Positions 37,575-47,748 of a DNA stretch of 64,000 nucleotides are shown here, piece after piece. Under the pieces are notes generated by a model. It was given only the letters and a program-made list of their open reading frames with translations. It did no database searches and was not told the origin of the DNA. Numbering within the stretch: the stretch's first letter is position 1; every line of letters starts with the position of its first letter. Source of the stretch: Xylocopa sonorina (lineage: Eukaryota; Arthropoda; Insecta; Hymenoptera; Apidae); assembly GCF_050948175.1 (NCBI RefSeq), contig NC_135201.1, forward strand, positions 496,001 through 560,000. Reading direction: 5' to 3'. The position numbers and the translations under genes were made by a program.

Positions 37575-38512
37575 TTAGTTAGCGGCGAACGAATATTTCG
37601 GCAGTTGCAAATGTACTTTGTAAATTTGATGGCAAATCTGGTGATTGTGAAATTTGGAAGAAGCAGACCAATTTGTTGAAGACGATATATAAATTGGAAG
37701 ATGACGTTACACGATTACTTATCGGTATGCGACTGAAGGAAAAAGCACTTGAATGGTTTCATTCGAAACCAGAATATATAACTATGCCATTCAACCGACT
37801 GCGGGAAGAATTAAGAGTTACGTTTTATCATCCACAAAGCAAGTTTGAAATAAGGAAGGAATTTGAAGAGCGATTATGGAAGAAGAACGTGACATTTCAT
37901 GAATATTTGCACGAGAAAATGATCCTTAGAAATCGAGTACCAATCAACGACCATGAAATACCTGAATATTTGATTGACGGAATCCCCGATGAAATGCTCA
38001 GGAGCCAGGCGCGTATTCAACAGATAACAAAAACCGATCAACTTTCGAAAGCGTTTGAAGAGGTAATTCTCCGAGATCAAGGTTTGTCGAGTGTACAAAT
38101 GTTAACAAAGTTTGAAAAGTGTGAAGACAGTTTCAATAGAAATGAACGAAAAGAGGTGGTCAATGTGGGTGAGATAAAAGAGTTTACCGGTAATATTGTA
38201 CGATGTTATAATTGTGGTGGGCATGATCATATTAGCATGAATTGTCTAACGAAAGATCGCGGTGTAAACTGTTTTATATGTCAAGAACGTGAACATATTG
38301 TGTCGAAATGTCCCAAAAAATCTAAAGCGAGTGAAGAGAGCTGCGCGACATTAAGAGGTTCGCACCGAAAGTATCTCAAAAATATTTTACTTAATAGATA
38401 CGAGATCGAAGCATTAATCGATTCAGGAAGTGATTTTAGTTTAATTCCCGCAGACGAGTATATTAAGCTTGGTTTTCCGCAATTACGACGCAATTACATT
38501 TCGATGGTATAG
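37575..38512 (+). pseudogene. gypsy gag (CCHC) and protease
   Basis: The frame is open from about 37575 with ANVLCKFDGKSGDCEIWKK and continues as a retrotransposon gag capsid region (ALEWFHSKPEYI, EIRKEFEERLW). Nucleocapsid knuckles are CYNCGGHDHISMNC (about 38210) and CFICQEREHIVSKC (about 38275). An aspartic protease follows with EALIDSGSDFSLIP (about 38408-38450), so the catalytic Asp-Ser-Gly is kept. The frame ends at 38512 inside the protease; similarity continues in another frame (TFGEFQVEITVDGHSYPI). The C-terminal flap and body are therefore shifted. Confidence 0.88.
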
Positions 38513-38625
38513 ATTCAAAGAATGATCCGACATTTGGTGAATTTCAAGTAGAAATTACCGTAGATGGGCACTCATATCCGATTTGTATACAAGTAATCTC
38601 CAATACCATTGTTCGGCACAAGCTG

Positions 38626-39411
38626 TTGATAGGAATGAATTTCATAAATGTAACCGATGTTAGCACTAGAGGTGGTAAAGTAAACTTTCGTCCATTACCA
38701 AAAGTAACGCGCAAAATTGTTGAAAGAGAAAATATTGTACCGGAAATATTTAAAATAGATGTAACTAGTGACGTGTTAGAAGTAAATTCGCGAGTGGCAA
38801 TAGAATATCTTGTTAGTAATTACAAGCCGAGTAAAACCTTTAAACCTGAAATTGCAATGAAATTAATATTGAAGGGCGAAGAGTCTATATATCAATCGAC
38901 GAGACGATTGTCAGCGTCGCAAAAAGAGATTGTTAATGTGCAGATAGAACTGTGGACTACGGCTGGAGCCACTCAGTTATCAACTTCTAATTATGCGAGT
39001 CCGGTTATTCGCGTTCGGAAGAAAAATGATTCGTTTAGATTATGTGTGGATTATCGACAAATTACTAAGAAGATTATTAAATATAGATATCCGTTACAAT
39101 TGATTGAATATCAATTAAATTTGTTACAAGTCGCTCGCATTTTCAGTACTCTTGACTTGAAAAACGGTTTCTTTCAAGTGCGACAGGATAAATCAAGTCG
39201 AAAGTATACAGCATTTATTGTACCAGATGGTCATTATGAATTCTTACGAGTCCCTTTTGGTCTATGTAATTCAGCAGCAGTTTTTCAAAGATTTATAAAT
39301 ACCATATTTAGAGAACTTATTCGAGACAGAATATTTCTAGCATACATACATGATTCGATTATTTCATCAAATGATATTGAAAGTGGGATCAAAAATCTTG
39401 AAAGGATTTGA
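38626..39411 (+). pseudogene. gypsy reverse transcriptase with damaged active site
   Basis: A 261-codon frame holding the end of the protease-RT linker and most of the RT palm and fingers: FRLCVDYRQI, ARIFSTLDLKNGFFQV, YEFLRVPFGLCNSAAVFQRF. These are the standard Ty3/gypsy RT blocks. The catalytic box reads AYIHDSIISS near residue 240, where Y-x-D-D is expected, so one metal-binding Asp is His. The frame ends in a stop at 39411 before the thumb. The coding signal upstream (38515-38625) belongs to the same protein. Confidence 0.9.
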
Positions 39412-39740
39412 ATTTTTGCGAGCAGAGCCGGTTCAATACTCAGCTGGGAAAAGTGTTGTTTTCTGCAAACTTCTGTCCAATTTCTCGGGCATGTAATCAA
39501 CAATCGCATGACATTTGTCTAATCTTCTGCGAGCGAATGCTTAATTTTGTTTTGGAGCAACTGAAAAGGAAGCATTCACACGACATAAGCTTTTATTGAG
39601 TGAGAAACCAATATTGAATGTGTATCAAGCAGAAGTAGAGACGGAGTTGCATACAGATGCTTCTGCGTTAGGGTACAGAGTGATTTTATTTCAATAACAA
39701 ATAAAAAAGATCAACCTTTTCAACCTGAATATTATTTTCT
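39412..39740 (+). pseudogene. gypsy RT thumb and RNase H remnant
   Basis: Broken frames continue the polyprotein: FEFLRAEPVQ near 39415, then ETELHTDASALGYRVILFQ near 39640-39695, which is the TDAS core of gypsy RNase H. The copy then jumps to integrase. Relic 2 keeps about 0.7 kb more between these points, so an internal deletion is inferred. Confidence 0.7.
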
Positions 39741-40268
39741 AGTTGTATCGGGTAAATGTTTTATGCTACAAAATCTACTACTACAGATGAAGTTTTGTCA
39801 CTCCTGAAGAAGCAAGTGACTAGTTTCTGTAATCTCCGTCGAATAATTTCTGATAGGGGAACGGCTTTCACAGCAAATGATTTCAAGCAATATTCTCAAG
39901 AAGAAGATATAGAACATGTTTCAATTACAACAGGAAATCCTAAAGTTAATGGTCAAGTTGAACGTCGTAATAGAACATTCATACTATTGTCAGTAAAATT
40001 AGTTACACCTAAGCCCTGTGAATGATATAAGTATTTAGAAGTAGATCAACAATGTTTGAAATCAACAATACATCGAAGTATTAGCACGTCACCGTTTCAT
40101 CTTCTCTTTGGGACACATCCTCGACTTAAAGGTTATCTTGACATCCGAGACATACTTGAAAAGGAATGGATCGCACCTTTTCATGATAAACGAGATGAAG
40201 TACGACTTCAAGCAAGCAAAAATATATCCCGGATCCGACAAGAGAACGACAACAGAGTACTGGTCTAA
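39741..40268 (+). pseudogene. gypsy integrase core and C-terminal part
   Basis: The frame 39756-40025 carries RRIISDRGTAFTANDFKQY and then NPKVNGQVERRNRTF. These give the second catalytic Asp (SDRG) and the catalytic Glu (GQVER) of the DDE integrase core. The first Asp and the zinc-binding N-terminus are missing with the internal deletion. After a stop, 40056-40268 (TSPFHLLFGTHPRL) is the post-core region. No chromodomain was recognised. Confidence 0.85.
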
Positions 40269-40487
40269 ATATAGCTCATAAATACTTTGAACCGTACGAA
40301 GTTGCACGAGTTTTACGCAATCAACGATTTGTAGTTTGAATGGTAGCGCAAGGAGAAGGACCCCTATAAATATCGAGGTCAGCAGATTCTATGAAATTGT
40401 GGATCGAAGAAATCTATGATACTTATCTGAAATCGAATATGACATGAATGAAGAATTCGGAACGATTGTTCATGCAAGACGGCCGAG

Positions 40488-40734
40488 TGAAGAATAACGA
40501 AATTATCTTAATTTAAAAGCTAATCAATAATTCAAGTTTCAAATGTTAGGTGCGTGGAATATTCTGGAATGCGAGCGAGAGCGAATGTGCGGAATAAATG
40601 ATATTTCGTTTGTATGTTTTAAAACGATGAAGCAGTTGTTCATTAGCAGTTCTTGGAGTAATATCTCTGTTGAAAGGAACTATTTAATGATTTACAAAAC
40701 CTTGTAATTATCTTTAAGTAATGAGTTTCCTACA
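40488..40734 (+). repeat. 3' LTR of gypsy relic 1
   Basis: About 247 bp, from TGAAGAATAACGAAATTATC to GAGTTTCCTACA. Aligns end to end with 36703-36951. Satellite C resumes directly after it. No clear polypurine tract is left just upstream. Confidence 0.85.
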
Positions 40735-41823
40735 ATATGCATAGAAGATTACAGCTTACTTAATTCGATACGCACAAATAGGAGCATTAGAACTCCATTG
40801 TTTTGACAAGTAGACACTATGAAACGTCACCCTGTTGCATGGAAATGTAGAATTTACAACCTTATGAAGTGTAGAAGCAGATAAGCATAGTGCTATGCAT
40901 GAAAGATTACACCAACCTTACTTTGAAACTTTGAAGTGAGATGCGCCAATGCATTGCATGGTGCACTCCAAATCTACTTCTTTGACACGCAGACACTATG
41001 AAGCGCCATCCTGCTGGATGGAAATGTAGAATTCACAATCTGTTGAGGCGTTGAAGCAGATGAACATAATGCTATTCATAGAAGATTACAGTTAACATAC
41101 TTTGAAACGTTGAAACGAGATGAGCCATCGCAATGCATGCATCATTAGTACAGTAGTACTGACGCGCAGACATTGTGAAGCACCATCCCGTTGCATGAAA
41201 CTATAGAACTCACATTATTGAAGATTGTAGAAGCAGATAAGCATTATGATATGCAAACACGATTACACCTTACTTACATTGAAACGTTGATATGAGATGC
41301 AACGTCGCATTGCATGGAGCATTGGGACTCTCCTTATTTGACACGCAGACACTGTGAAGCGCCATTCCGTTGCATCGAATCGTAGAATTCACTTTCTTGT
41401 GAAGTGCACACGCAAATAAGTACAATGCTATGCACAGAAGGTTACAGCTTACAAAGTTTGTAATTTTGAAACTAAATGGCCCATTGCATGGCATGTAGCA
41501 TTAGAACTCTATTGTTACGACACGCAGACAATGCGATGCGTAATCCTGTTTCAAGAAACTGCAGAATTCACATATCTTTGAAGTGTAAAAGCTGACAAGC
41601 GTAATCCTATGCATAGAATGTTTCAGCTTTCTTACTTGGAAACATTGATGTGAGATTCGCCACTGCATGTCATGGAGCATTAGGATCCTGTTGTTCCAAC
41701 AGGCAGACTGTATGAAGGGCTATCTTGTTGCATGGACATATAGAATTAACGTTCTTTTGAAGTGTTATGGCAGATATTTATAATGCTATACATAACAGCT
41801 TACTGCTATTGCATTATTTCAAA
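40735..41823 (+). repeat. Satellite C, direct block
   Basis: Same strand as 35105-36702, of which it is the continuation after the gypsy insertion: ATGCATAGAAGATTACAGCTT follows the LTR at once. About six diverged units (GACACGCAGACACTATGAAG, CTTTGAAACGTTGA). It degrades near 41780-41823 where the copia element begins. Confidence 0.88.
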
Positions 41824-42126
41824 TGTCAACGGAGAAACAAAAATGAATCTTGAGTTAGAAAATAGAATCCAGTATATAAACTGTGAAATAGTTCTGTCGG
41901 TTTGAGTAGGATACATGACAGTTTATACCTAGTGGCCTGAAAGGAAAACACGTGCAGACTTTGCGCCGTCTATTTCTTTAGGAGGGAGGACCCTATATTT
42001 CCTATGCGATGTCCTCACAATTATTAGAGCATTTAAACGTAAAGACGTACCTTCAAACCTTAAGAATAAAGTTACAGACTATAAAGAACTTTGGACAGCT
42101 TTTCATTTATATTTACCCATAATTCA
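41824..42126 (+). repeat. Candidate copia 5' LTR
   Basis: The 3' limit is set by the primer site at 42130: CA at 42125-42126 with a 3-base gap. The 5' limit TGTCAACGGAG is chosen only because it is a TG at the satellite junction, giving 303 bp. With no 3' LTR in the window the boundaries cannot be confirmed. Confidence 0.45.
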
Positions 42127-42129
42127 ATA

Positions 42130-42143
42130 GGTTATGGGCCCAG
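42130..42143 (+). other. copia primer binding site (half initiator tRNA-Met)
   Basis: GGTTATGGGCCCAG is the exact complement of the anticodon stem-loop of eukaryotic initiator tRNA-Met (CTGGGCCCATAACC). Copia elements prime from this internal tRNA half and not from the 3' end, so the site independently supports the copia call. Confidence 0.85.
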
Positions 42144-42316
42144 TTTACGTATTTTAATAGTATTAACACTTTAGTAGATATTTTTTTTAGTGATAACTTT
42201 TGTGTACGTGATTATGTGATTATAAGTGTAATATCTGAAGTATAAATAAGTGATTATACTATTAAAGGAACCTTATTAGTGAATATAAACCTTTCCTTAT
42301 GAAAGAAAAGAGAAAT

Positions 42317-42763
42317 ATGGAAAGTACAAAAACCAAGGGGAACATTAAACAATTTGATGGTGATCGCTACAGTATGTTGCGATTAAGAATTGATGCACTG
42401 TTAAGCGAATTGGATAATTATTGATGAACCCATTCCAGTAAAAATAACTGAAAATTGGAGGAAAGCAGAGAGGATGCTGAATATTTAGCAGATTCCATTT
42501 TGAGCTTCGCAAATAATGCGAAAACTGCTGCTGAAATTTTGCAGAAATTGGATGGCATGTATGAAAGGGATAGTTTAGCCACGCAATTGGCTGTTAGAAA
42601 AAAACTATTAAATTTAAAACTACAGGGAGAGCAGCCCTTGATAAAACATTTTACACCACTCAACGACATAATCACGGAACTCTTAGTAGCGTGTGCAAAA
42701 TTAGAAGAAACGGATAAAGCTTTCCATTTACTACTAATCCTTCCAACGTACTATGGCGAGTAA
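42317..42763 (+). pseudogene. copia gag (UBN2-type)
   Basis: The ATG at 42317 opens MESTKTKGNIKQFDGDRYSM, a typical copia gag start with the FDG-x-x-Y motif. After about 35 codons there is a stop (TGA near 42422). The signal resumes as TAAEILQKLDGMYERDSLAT and RKKLLNLKLQGE, FHLLLILPTYYGE, the conserved UBN2/gag core. The capsid-like product would package element RNA. Copy is broken by the early stop and by the shift after 42763. Confidence 0.85.
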
Positions 42764-43301
42764 TTACGACAATAGAACATTTCCCAAAGACAATCTATCA
42801 TTAGCATTTGTAAAAACTGGTTTATTGGTCCATGAAACAAAATTACGAACAGGCTGCTCGACAAGCGCGAAAGTATTACATACTGAGAAGATACATACAG
42901 ATAGAGATAATTTAAATGGCCAAAGAAACGATAAATATAAAATGCCATGATTGTGGGCGAAAGGGCATAAAATAGAAGAACGTTTCTATTATAAAGGAAC
43001 GATCCAGCATGCGGAAAAGAAGAAGGTGTTCGCCCAAGCAGCTCAAGTAACAGAAGAATTGGATATTGCAAAGATTTGGTCATCCTCGTTTGCCTTTATG
43101 ACGGGGTACAATGAAAATGGGGAAGACGATAAAAACAAATTAAAGTTTCTGTTGGATTCCGGAGCGTCGGATCACATTGTCAAATGTGATAATGTTTTTT
43201 CGACATTCGAGAAGTTTAGTCCACCCTTGAAGATTTCGGTGGCAGAAAGGTGCTGTCCGATAGAGGGATGCAAGAAGCAGGAATGGACATCGTATTTGTA
43301 A
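42764..43301 (+). pseudogene. copia nucleocapsid and protease
   Basis: The nucleocapsid knuckle is seen near 42940 as IKCHDCG continuing, after a TGA, with AKGHKIEERFYYKG. The last knuckle Cys is Arg, so the finger is broken. Aspartic protease follows as LKFLLDSGASDHIVKCDNVF (about 43140-43200) with DSGA intact. The frame 42951-43301 runs to VAERCCPIEG and then diverges from the family. Integrase begins in a new frame at 43388. Confidence 0.85.
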
Positions 43302-43387
43302 CAGATGGAAACGTTCAGGTAATGAAAACTGGTCAGAAAATAATCGAAGGTAAGGAATAAAATAGCTTATCTATTACTGATTTTCAC

Positions 43388-44238
43388 ATGAAAAATGGTG
43401 AAAAGTTGATTAATCACCAGATTCATAGTGCAGTAAATAATGACTATGAACTGTCGCATCAGCGTTTGGGCCACATTGGAAGATCAAAATTCGTAGACTT
43501 GATGAATAAAAAAATGGTTAATGATGTAAATCATATTGAAATGATAGTGCCGAATGATAATTTATGTGAGGCTTGCATTAAAGGTAAGCAAACACGGTTA
43601 TTATTCGAAAAGGTAAAGAATATGGAGCATGTAAAGCGACCATTGTTTATTATTTATTCAGATGTATGTTGTTTTATTATTCCTTCAATTATTAACGGAA
43701 AGAATTATTTTCTCCTGTTTGTGGACGAATATACACTTTACCGTGTAACATACCTGATTACATATAAACCAGCAGTATTTTCTGCACTTAAAGATTTTGT
43801 AACTAGATGCGAGGCTCATTTTAATTTAAAAGTTCAGTTGTATAGCGATAATGGCAGAGAATATCTGTCAACTGAAATGAAAGATTATTGTGTAGAAAAG
43901 GGTACTAGTTACCATCTAACAGTTCCGCGAACTCCCCAATTGTTGTTTCTGAGAGAATGGTCAGAAACGTAGCAGAAAAGGTACGCACGATGATAAGTGG
44001 TGCCAGTTTAAATAAACTGTTTTGGGTGGAAGCAGCTTTAACTGTGACGTATTTAATAAACTTAAGCCCAACAAGGGCTTTAAAACAAAGTAAAACGCCA
44101 TTTGAAATGTGGCTTGATAAAAAGCCTAAAGTAAAGTATTTACGAATTTTCGGTTCCACAGCTTATATTCATGATAAGACTCGAAAAACCGTGTTTGATG
44201 AAAAATCTTGGAAAGGCAATGGAAATCATGGCCAATAG
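43388..44238 (+). pseudogene. copia GAG-pre-integrase and integrase
   Basis: HQRLGHIGRSKFVDLMNKKM and LCEACIKGKQTRL give the HHCC zinc-binding pre-integrase domain. The catalytic core follows: YSDVCCFII, where the expected Asp of the S-D-x-x-G block is retained as SDVC, and VQLYSDNGREYLSTEM for the second Asp. At about 43930 the frame shifts just before the catalytic Glu (the expected NGVSERMVRT region reads LLFLREWSET in frame). It continues at 43957-44238 with KLFWVEAALTVTYLINLSPT and FEMWLDKKPKVKYLRIFGS. The gene is cut off at 44240. Confidence 0.88.
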
Positions 44239-44239
44239 A

Positions 44240-45375
44240 TAATATTATGCCTAATGATTGTGATTTCTACTGTTCCATGCAACGGGTTGGCGTTGTACAG
44301 AGTCTGCTTGTGAAAACGGAAGAGGTCTATTACTTCATGCAATTCAAAGGCGCATCTCATTGCAAGTTTTCAAAGTAAGTGAGCTAAAACTTCTAAGCAA
44401 AGCAATATGCTTATCTGCTTCTACATTTCCAAAGATTGTGAATTATACATTTCCATGGAACGGAATAGCGCTTCATAGCGTCTGCGTGTCAAAGCGGTAG
44501 AGTTCTAAAGTACCATGCAATGCGGCAGCGCATCCCATTTAAACGTTTCAAAGTAAGTAAGCTGCAATCTTCAATTAATAACATTATGCTTATCGGTATC
44601 TACACTCCCTATAAACATGAATTCTACAGTTCCGTGCAACGGGATGGCGCTTCAGTGTGTCTGCGTGTCAAAGCAATGGATTGCAGTGCTCCATGCAGTG
44701 CGAATGGCTCTTGTCATTTCAAAGTTTCAAAGTTCCAAAGGAAGGATCCTGTATGTGAGTTCTACAGTTTCATGCAAGAGGAAGTGCCTTCATAATGTCT
44801 ACGTGTCAAAGCAATGGAGTTTTAATGCTCCATGCATTGCTATGCCGCATATCATTGCAACGTTTCAAATTAAGTACGCTGAAATATGCTAAGCATAGCA
44901 TTATGCATATCTTCTTCTACATTTCCGTAGAAAGTGAATGCTACATCTCCATGCAAAGGGATGGCGGCTCGTAGTGCCTGCGTATAAATGGAATGGAGTT
45001 CTAATGCTCCATGCAATGCAATTGTGCATGTCATTTCATGATTTAAATTAAGTAAGCTGTAATCATCCATGCATAGAATTATGCTTATTTGCATCTACAC
45101 TTCAGAAGAATCTGAATTCTACAGACATATGCATCGGGACGGCGTTTCATAGTGTCTTCGTGTAAAAACAATGGAGTTCCAATGCTGTATGCGGTGCGGT
45201 GGAGTATCTCATTTCAACGTTCGAAAGCAAGAATGTTGTAATGTTCTATGTATCGCATTACCCTTACCTATTTCTACACTTCAAACGAATGTAAATTAGA
45301 CTGTTCCTTGCACCGGGCTGGGGATTCTTATTGTCTGCTTGTCAAAGCTGTAATGATCTAATTCTCCGCATTTTA
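44240..45375 (-). repeat. Satellite C, inverted block
   Basis: Units of CATGCAATGCG...CATCTCATT...CAAAGTAAGT...TTATGCTTATCTGCTTCTAC and CATGCAACGGGATGGCGCTTC, so strand is opposite to the block left of copia. About six diverged units. It ends at TCTCCGCA|TTTTAAAC near 45371 where the piggyBac remnant begins. Confidence 0.88.
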
Positions 45376-46710
45376 AACAAACATTCAATACTTAAAACAT
45401 AACAAATCAATATTATAAACCTAACATAACTATTTAATCTATTTATGTAATTTTTCAAAACATATTGGATAGAGTTTCGGTTGGCCCTTACATCGGTTAC
45501 AACAGGTTCTTACTTTTATCGCGTCATTCGCGGCATACTGCCTACCATTTATTCTAGACATCCGTTTATAATATTCTTTACACCCCTGTCTCGTTTTTCT
45601 CGCACGTCCTTGGAACGACCGTAGAAAATGTGTACGTTTCTTGGGCACTGCTTAAGTTTCAGGTGACGTTTGTTCACCGTCATGATCCACTGTACTGAAG
45701 AGATAATCAATAACTTTTTCGTGGAAGTTTAATATTTTCATACCTTTAGTACTCCATTTTCTATATATATAACAGGCATTGACGAGAGAAGCCCCGCATA
45801 CTAATTCGATAACTATTTTTCTATACCACTTTACTGTTCTGCGTAATCAACTGTGATAAGAAGACATCTGGTCGGATGCTCAAACCCCTTCTTAGCTTTG
45901 TTATAAAGGAACACAATGTCCGGCTTTAACTTATTGTTACTACCCTGGACAATAACACATTTGTGGTTTTCAGAATTGGTTAGCATGCATACCGGCCCCT
46001 TATCCGTCCCCTTTAATAATTTAAAGCTTCTTCGATTTTGAAAATACATAAAGCCACCCCATTGCTGTTTTCGTATGGCCTGCAGCTGGGAAAATTTTTT
46101 ATTAATTTTTACTGGACCACAAATAAATGTTCCCTTTTGCAGAAGTTCCTCGGCCAATGGGACAAAACTATCTGCGTATAATAGGCGGCTTCCAAATAAT
46201 AATTCAACTTCCAACGTCATAACAACAGCATGCGCATGTGCTTTAACTATTATGGTTGCATTTTTTCCGACGTAAATAAGAATGTTGTGAGTGCATGCTT
46301 TCGGAAGGCACAGTTTACAAAGTCTTACACCATATTTATGCCGCTTTCCTGGGATATATTGGCAAGAACTGAGGCGTCCTCGACACGAAACCATGGTTTC
46401 ATCGATTACAATATTTTTACAAGTCTTAACAGTAATTTTGAAAGTGTCGACAATTTCGTTAACAATATTTCTAAGTTTATTCAAACGGTCCTCAGTCCAA
46501 GCCGTGAAAATGTAGGATAAGTGTAAATATCTATGTATCGATGTAAACCGGTCGCGCTTTTCATATCCGCGTTTGTATACATATCCTTTTTTTGAGATCA
46601 ATATAATCTAATTTCTAGCAGTGGCGCTACAACCAATATAAGCAGGACACCAATAAAAATGTTCACTTCGTTTTCTGTCATAGGCTGCCAGGCCAGTTGG
46701 TGTCTAGAAG
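45376..46710 (-). pseudogene. piggyBac transposase, central and C-terminal part
   Basis: Reading the minus strand from 46710: WQPMTENEVNIFIGVLL, then after one shift a 256-codon frame (46601-45831) with IVIDETMVSCRGR (first catalytic Asp, D-E-T), QYIPGKRHKYGVRLCKLC, YADSFVPLAEELLQKGTF (second Asp) and LYNKAKKG. The frame breaks exactly where the third Asp (GVD) should be: a stop codon lies there in the correct frame. Similarity then continues as KWYRKIVIELVCGASLVNAC and finally, at 45648-45439, VRTCCNRCKGQPKLYPICF, the C-terminal cysteine-rich domain. The N-terminal part is absent here but a matching one lies at 47438-47748 on the other strand. Confidence 0.9.
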
Positions 46711-46711
46711 A

Positions 46712-47089
46712 AAAGAAAACTTTTAAGTGTAGATGCAAATAAGCATAATGCTATTCATAGAAGATTACAGCTCACTAACTTCGAAACGTTGAAATGAGGT
46801 GGGCCATTGGTATGCATGGTGTTTTTTAGAACACCATTGATTTGCCACGCAGACACTATGAAGCGCAATCCAGGTGCAAGGAGCTCTAGCATTTACTTTC
46901 TCTTGAAATGTAGAAGCAGATAAACATAATGCCATGCATCGAAGTATACCGCTTACTTACCTCGAAGCGATGAAATGCTATGTGCCATCGCATCTTCCCC
47001 TTTGACACACAGACACCATGAAGCTCCATTCCATTGCATGGAACTGTACAATTCACATTCTTTTGAAGACCTGAAGCTGTTAACACATT
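46712..47089 (+). repeat. Satellite C, direct block between piggyBac halves
   Basis: About two units: AAGTGTAGATGCAAATAAGC, GAAACGTTGAAATGAGGTG, CGCAGACACTATGAAGCGC, GGAACTGTACAATTCACATT. Opposite strand to the blocks on both outer sides (44240-45375 and 47749-48880). Confidence 0.88.
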
Positions 47090-47748
47090 GACAGCCGCCC
47101 CGCGATAACACAGGTTTTTGAGTATGTCACTAGAGCGCCGGCCCCGTGAAAACGCGGATTTCTGAGTCTGACGCTTGTGCGCTGATCCCACTATGATGTG
47201 CAATTTTTTTGCTGGTTTGAATATCTTGTACATCGATTTGTATGTACTTGCCATGGTTATGTCGATCTTCATTTCTTATGCCCAAGACATAAAACTTATG
47301 CGACAGTTTGGGAACAATCAAAGCAAGAATTATTCTAGAACAATGCATTCCATAGTCATCTTCTGTTTCGTAGGCTTACGCTTCTAGTTTACCAGTACAA
47401 CAAGGTTTATTATTTTGTAACTTTTTACCCACATAATATGGGTGATACTATTGATGAGTATATTGCTGACTCTCTATCGGATTATTCAGTACATTCAGAA
47501 GATTCTGATATAAAAGTCGAGGACTGCTATATTGATGTGGGTCCAAGAATAAGATCAACAGCCATTCCACTACAGTATTCAAGCGATTCCGATGATTCCA
47601 GTCATTGTGTAATGTTCACAGGATTGTATAGTTACAGCGAAGAATGGTCAGATGTCAATAAAATTCCTACCACATCAGATTTTACAGGTGAGCTAGGTCC
47701 AAAAATTTTCCCTATTGATAAGAAAAGCGTAAAAAGAATCTATTCTAA
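47090..47748 (+). pseudogene. piggyBac 5' end and transposase N-terminus
   Basis: TTAA at 47090-47093 separates satellite C (GAAGCTG) from CACATTGACAGCCGCCCCGC, a plausible piggyBac 5' terminus. A 5' leader follows, then an open frame from the ATG at 47438: MGDTIDEYIADSLSDYSVHS, an acidic N-terminus with many Asp and Ser, then SEEWSDVNKIPTTSDFTGEL and GPKIFP. This W-x5-P...F-x-G pattern is typical of the end of the piggyBac N-terminal region. The coding signal stops at about 47748, where inverted satellite C takes over. The catalytic domain is missing and probably corresponds to 45376-46710. Confidence 0.75.

Larger units (their letters stand above)
36703..40734 (+). mobile_element. Ty3/gypsy retrotransposon relic 1, with both LTRs
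   Basis: A complete-looking but dead element bounded by LTRs at 36703-36951 and 40488-40734, with gag, protease, RT, RNase H and integrase remnants in canonical Ty3/gypsy order (integrase after RNase H). No env-like frame is seen. It sits in satellite C: the left flank ends TTAATGTTAT and the right flank resumes ATATGCATAGAAG, fitting a short duplication of CTAT from the satellite word AATGCTATGCATAG. Compared with relic 2 it has lost the segment between RNase H and the integrase core. Confidence 0.9.
41824..44240 (+). mobile_element. copia-type retrotransposon, 3' truncated
   Basis: The order gag, protease, integrase, with integrase before any RT, is copia-specific. A candidate 5' LTR, a half-tRNA primer site, gag, protease and integrase are recognisable. 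RT, RNase H and the 3' LTR are missing; the copy stops at about 44240 where satellite C in the opposite strand begins. Several stops and shifts make it inactive. Confidence 0.88.

Noticed and set aside
36703..40734. env-like gene making the gypsy elements retrovirus-like
   Set aside because: After integrase only about 200 bp remain before the 3' LTR in both relics, with no open frame or membrane segment.
46075..46520. Plus-strand frames up to 96 codons
   Set aside because: Antisense shadows of the minus-strand piggyBac transposase.
47094..47160. Second piggyBac terminal repeat pairing with 45376
   Set aside because: The sequence at the far end (TTTTAAACAAACATTC) does not match CACATTGACAGCCGCC in reverse, so no pair could be shown.
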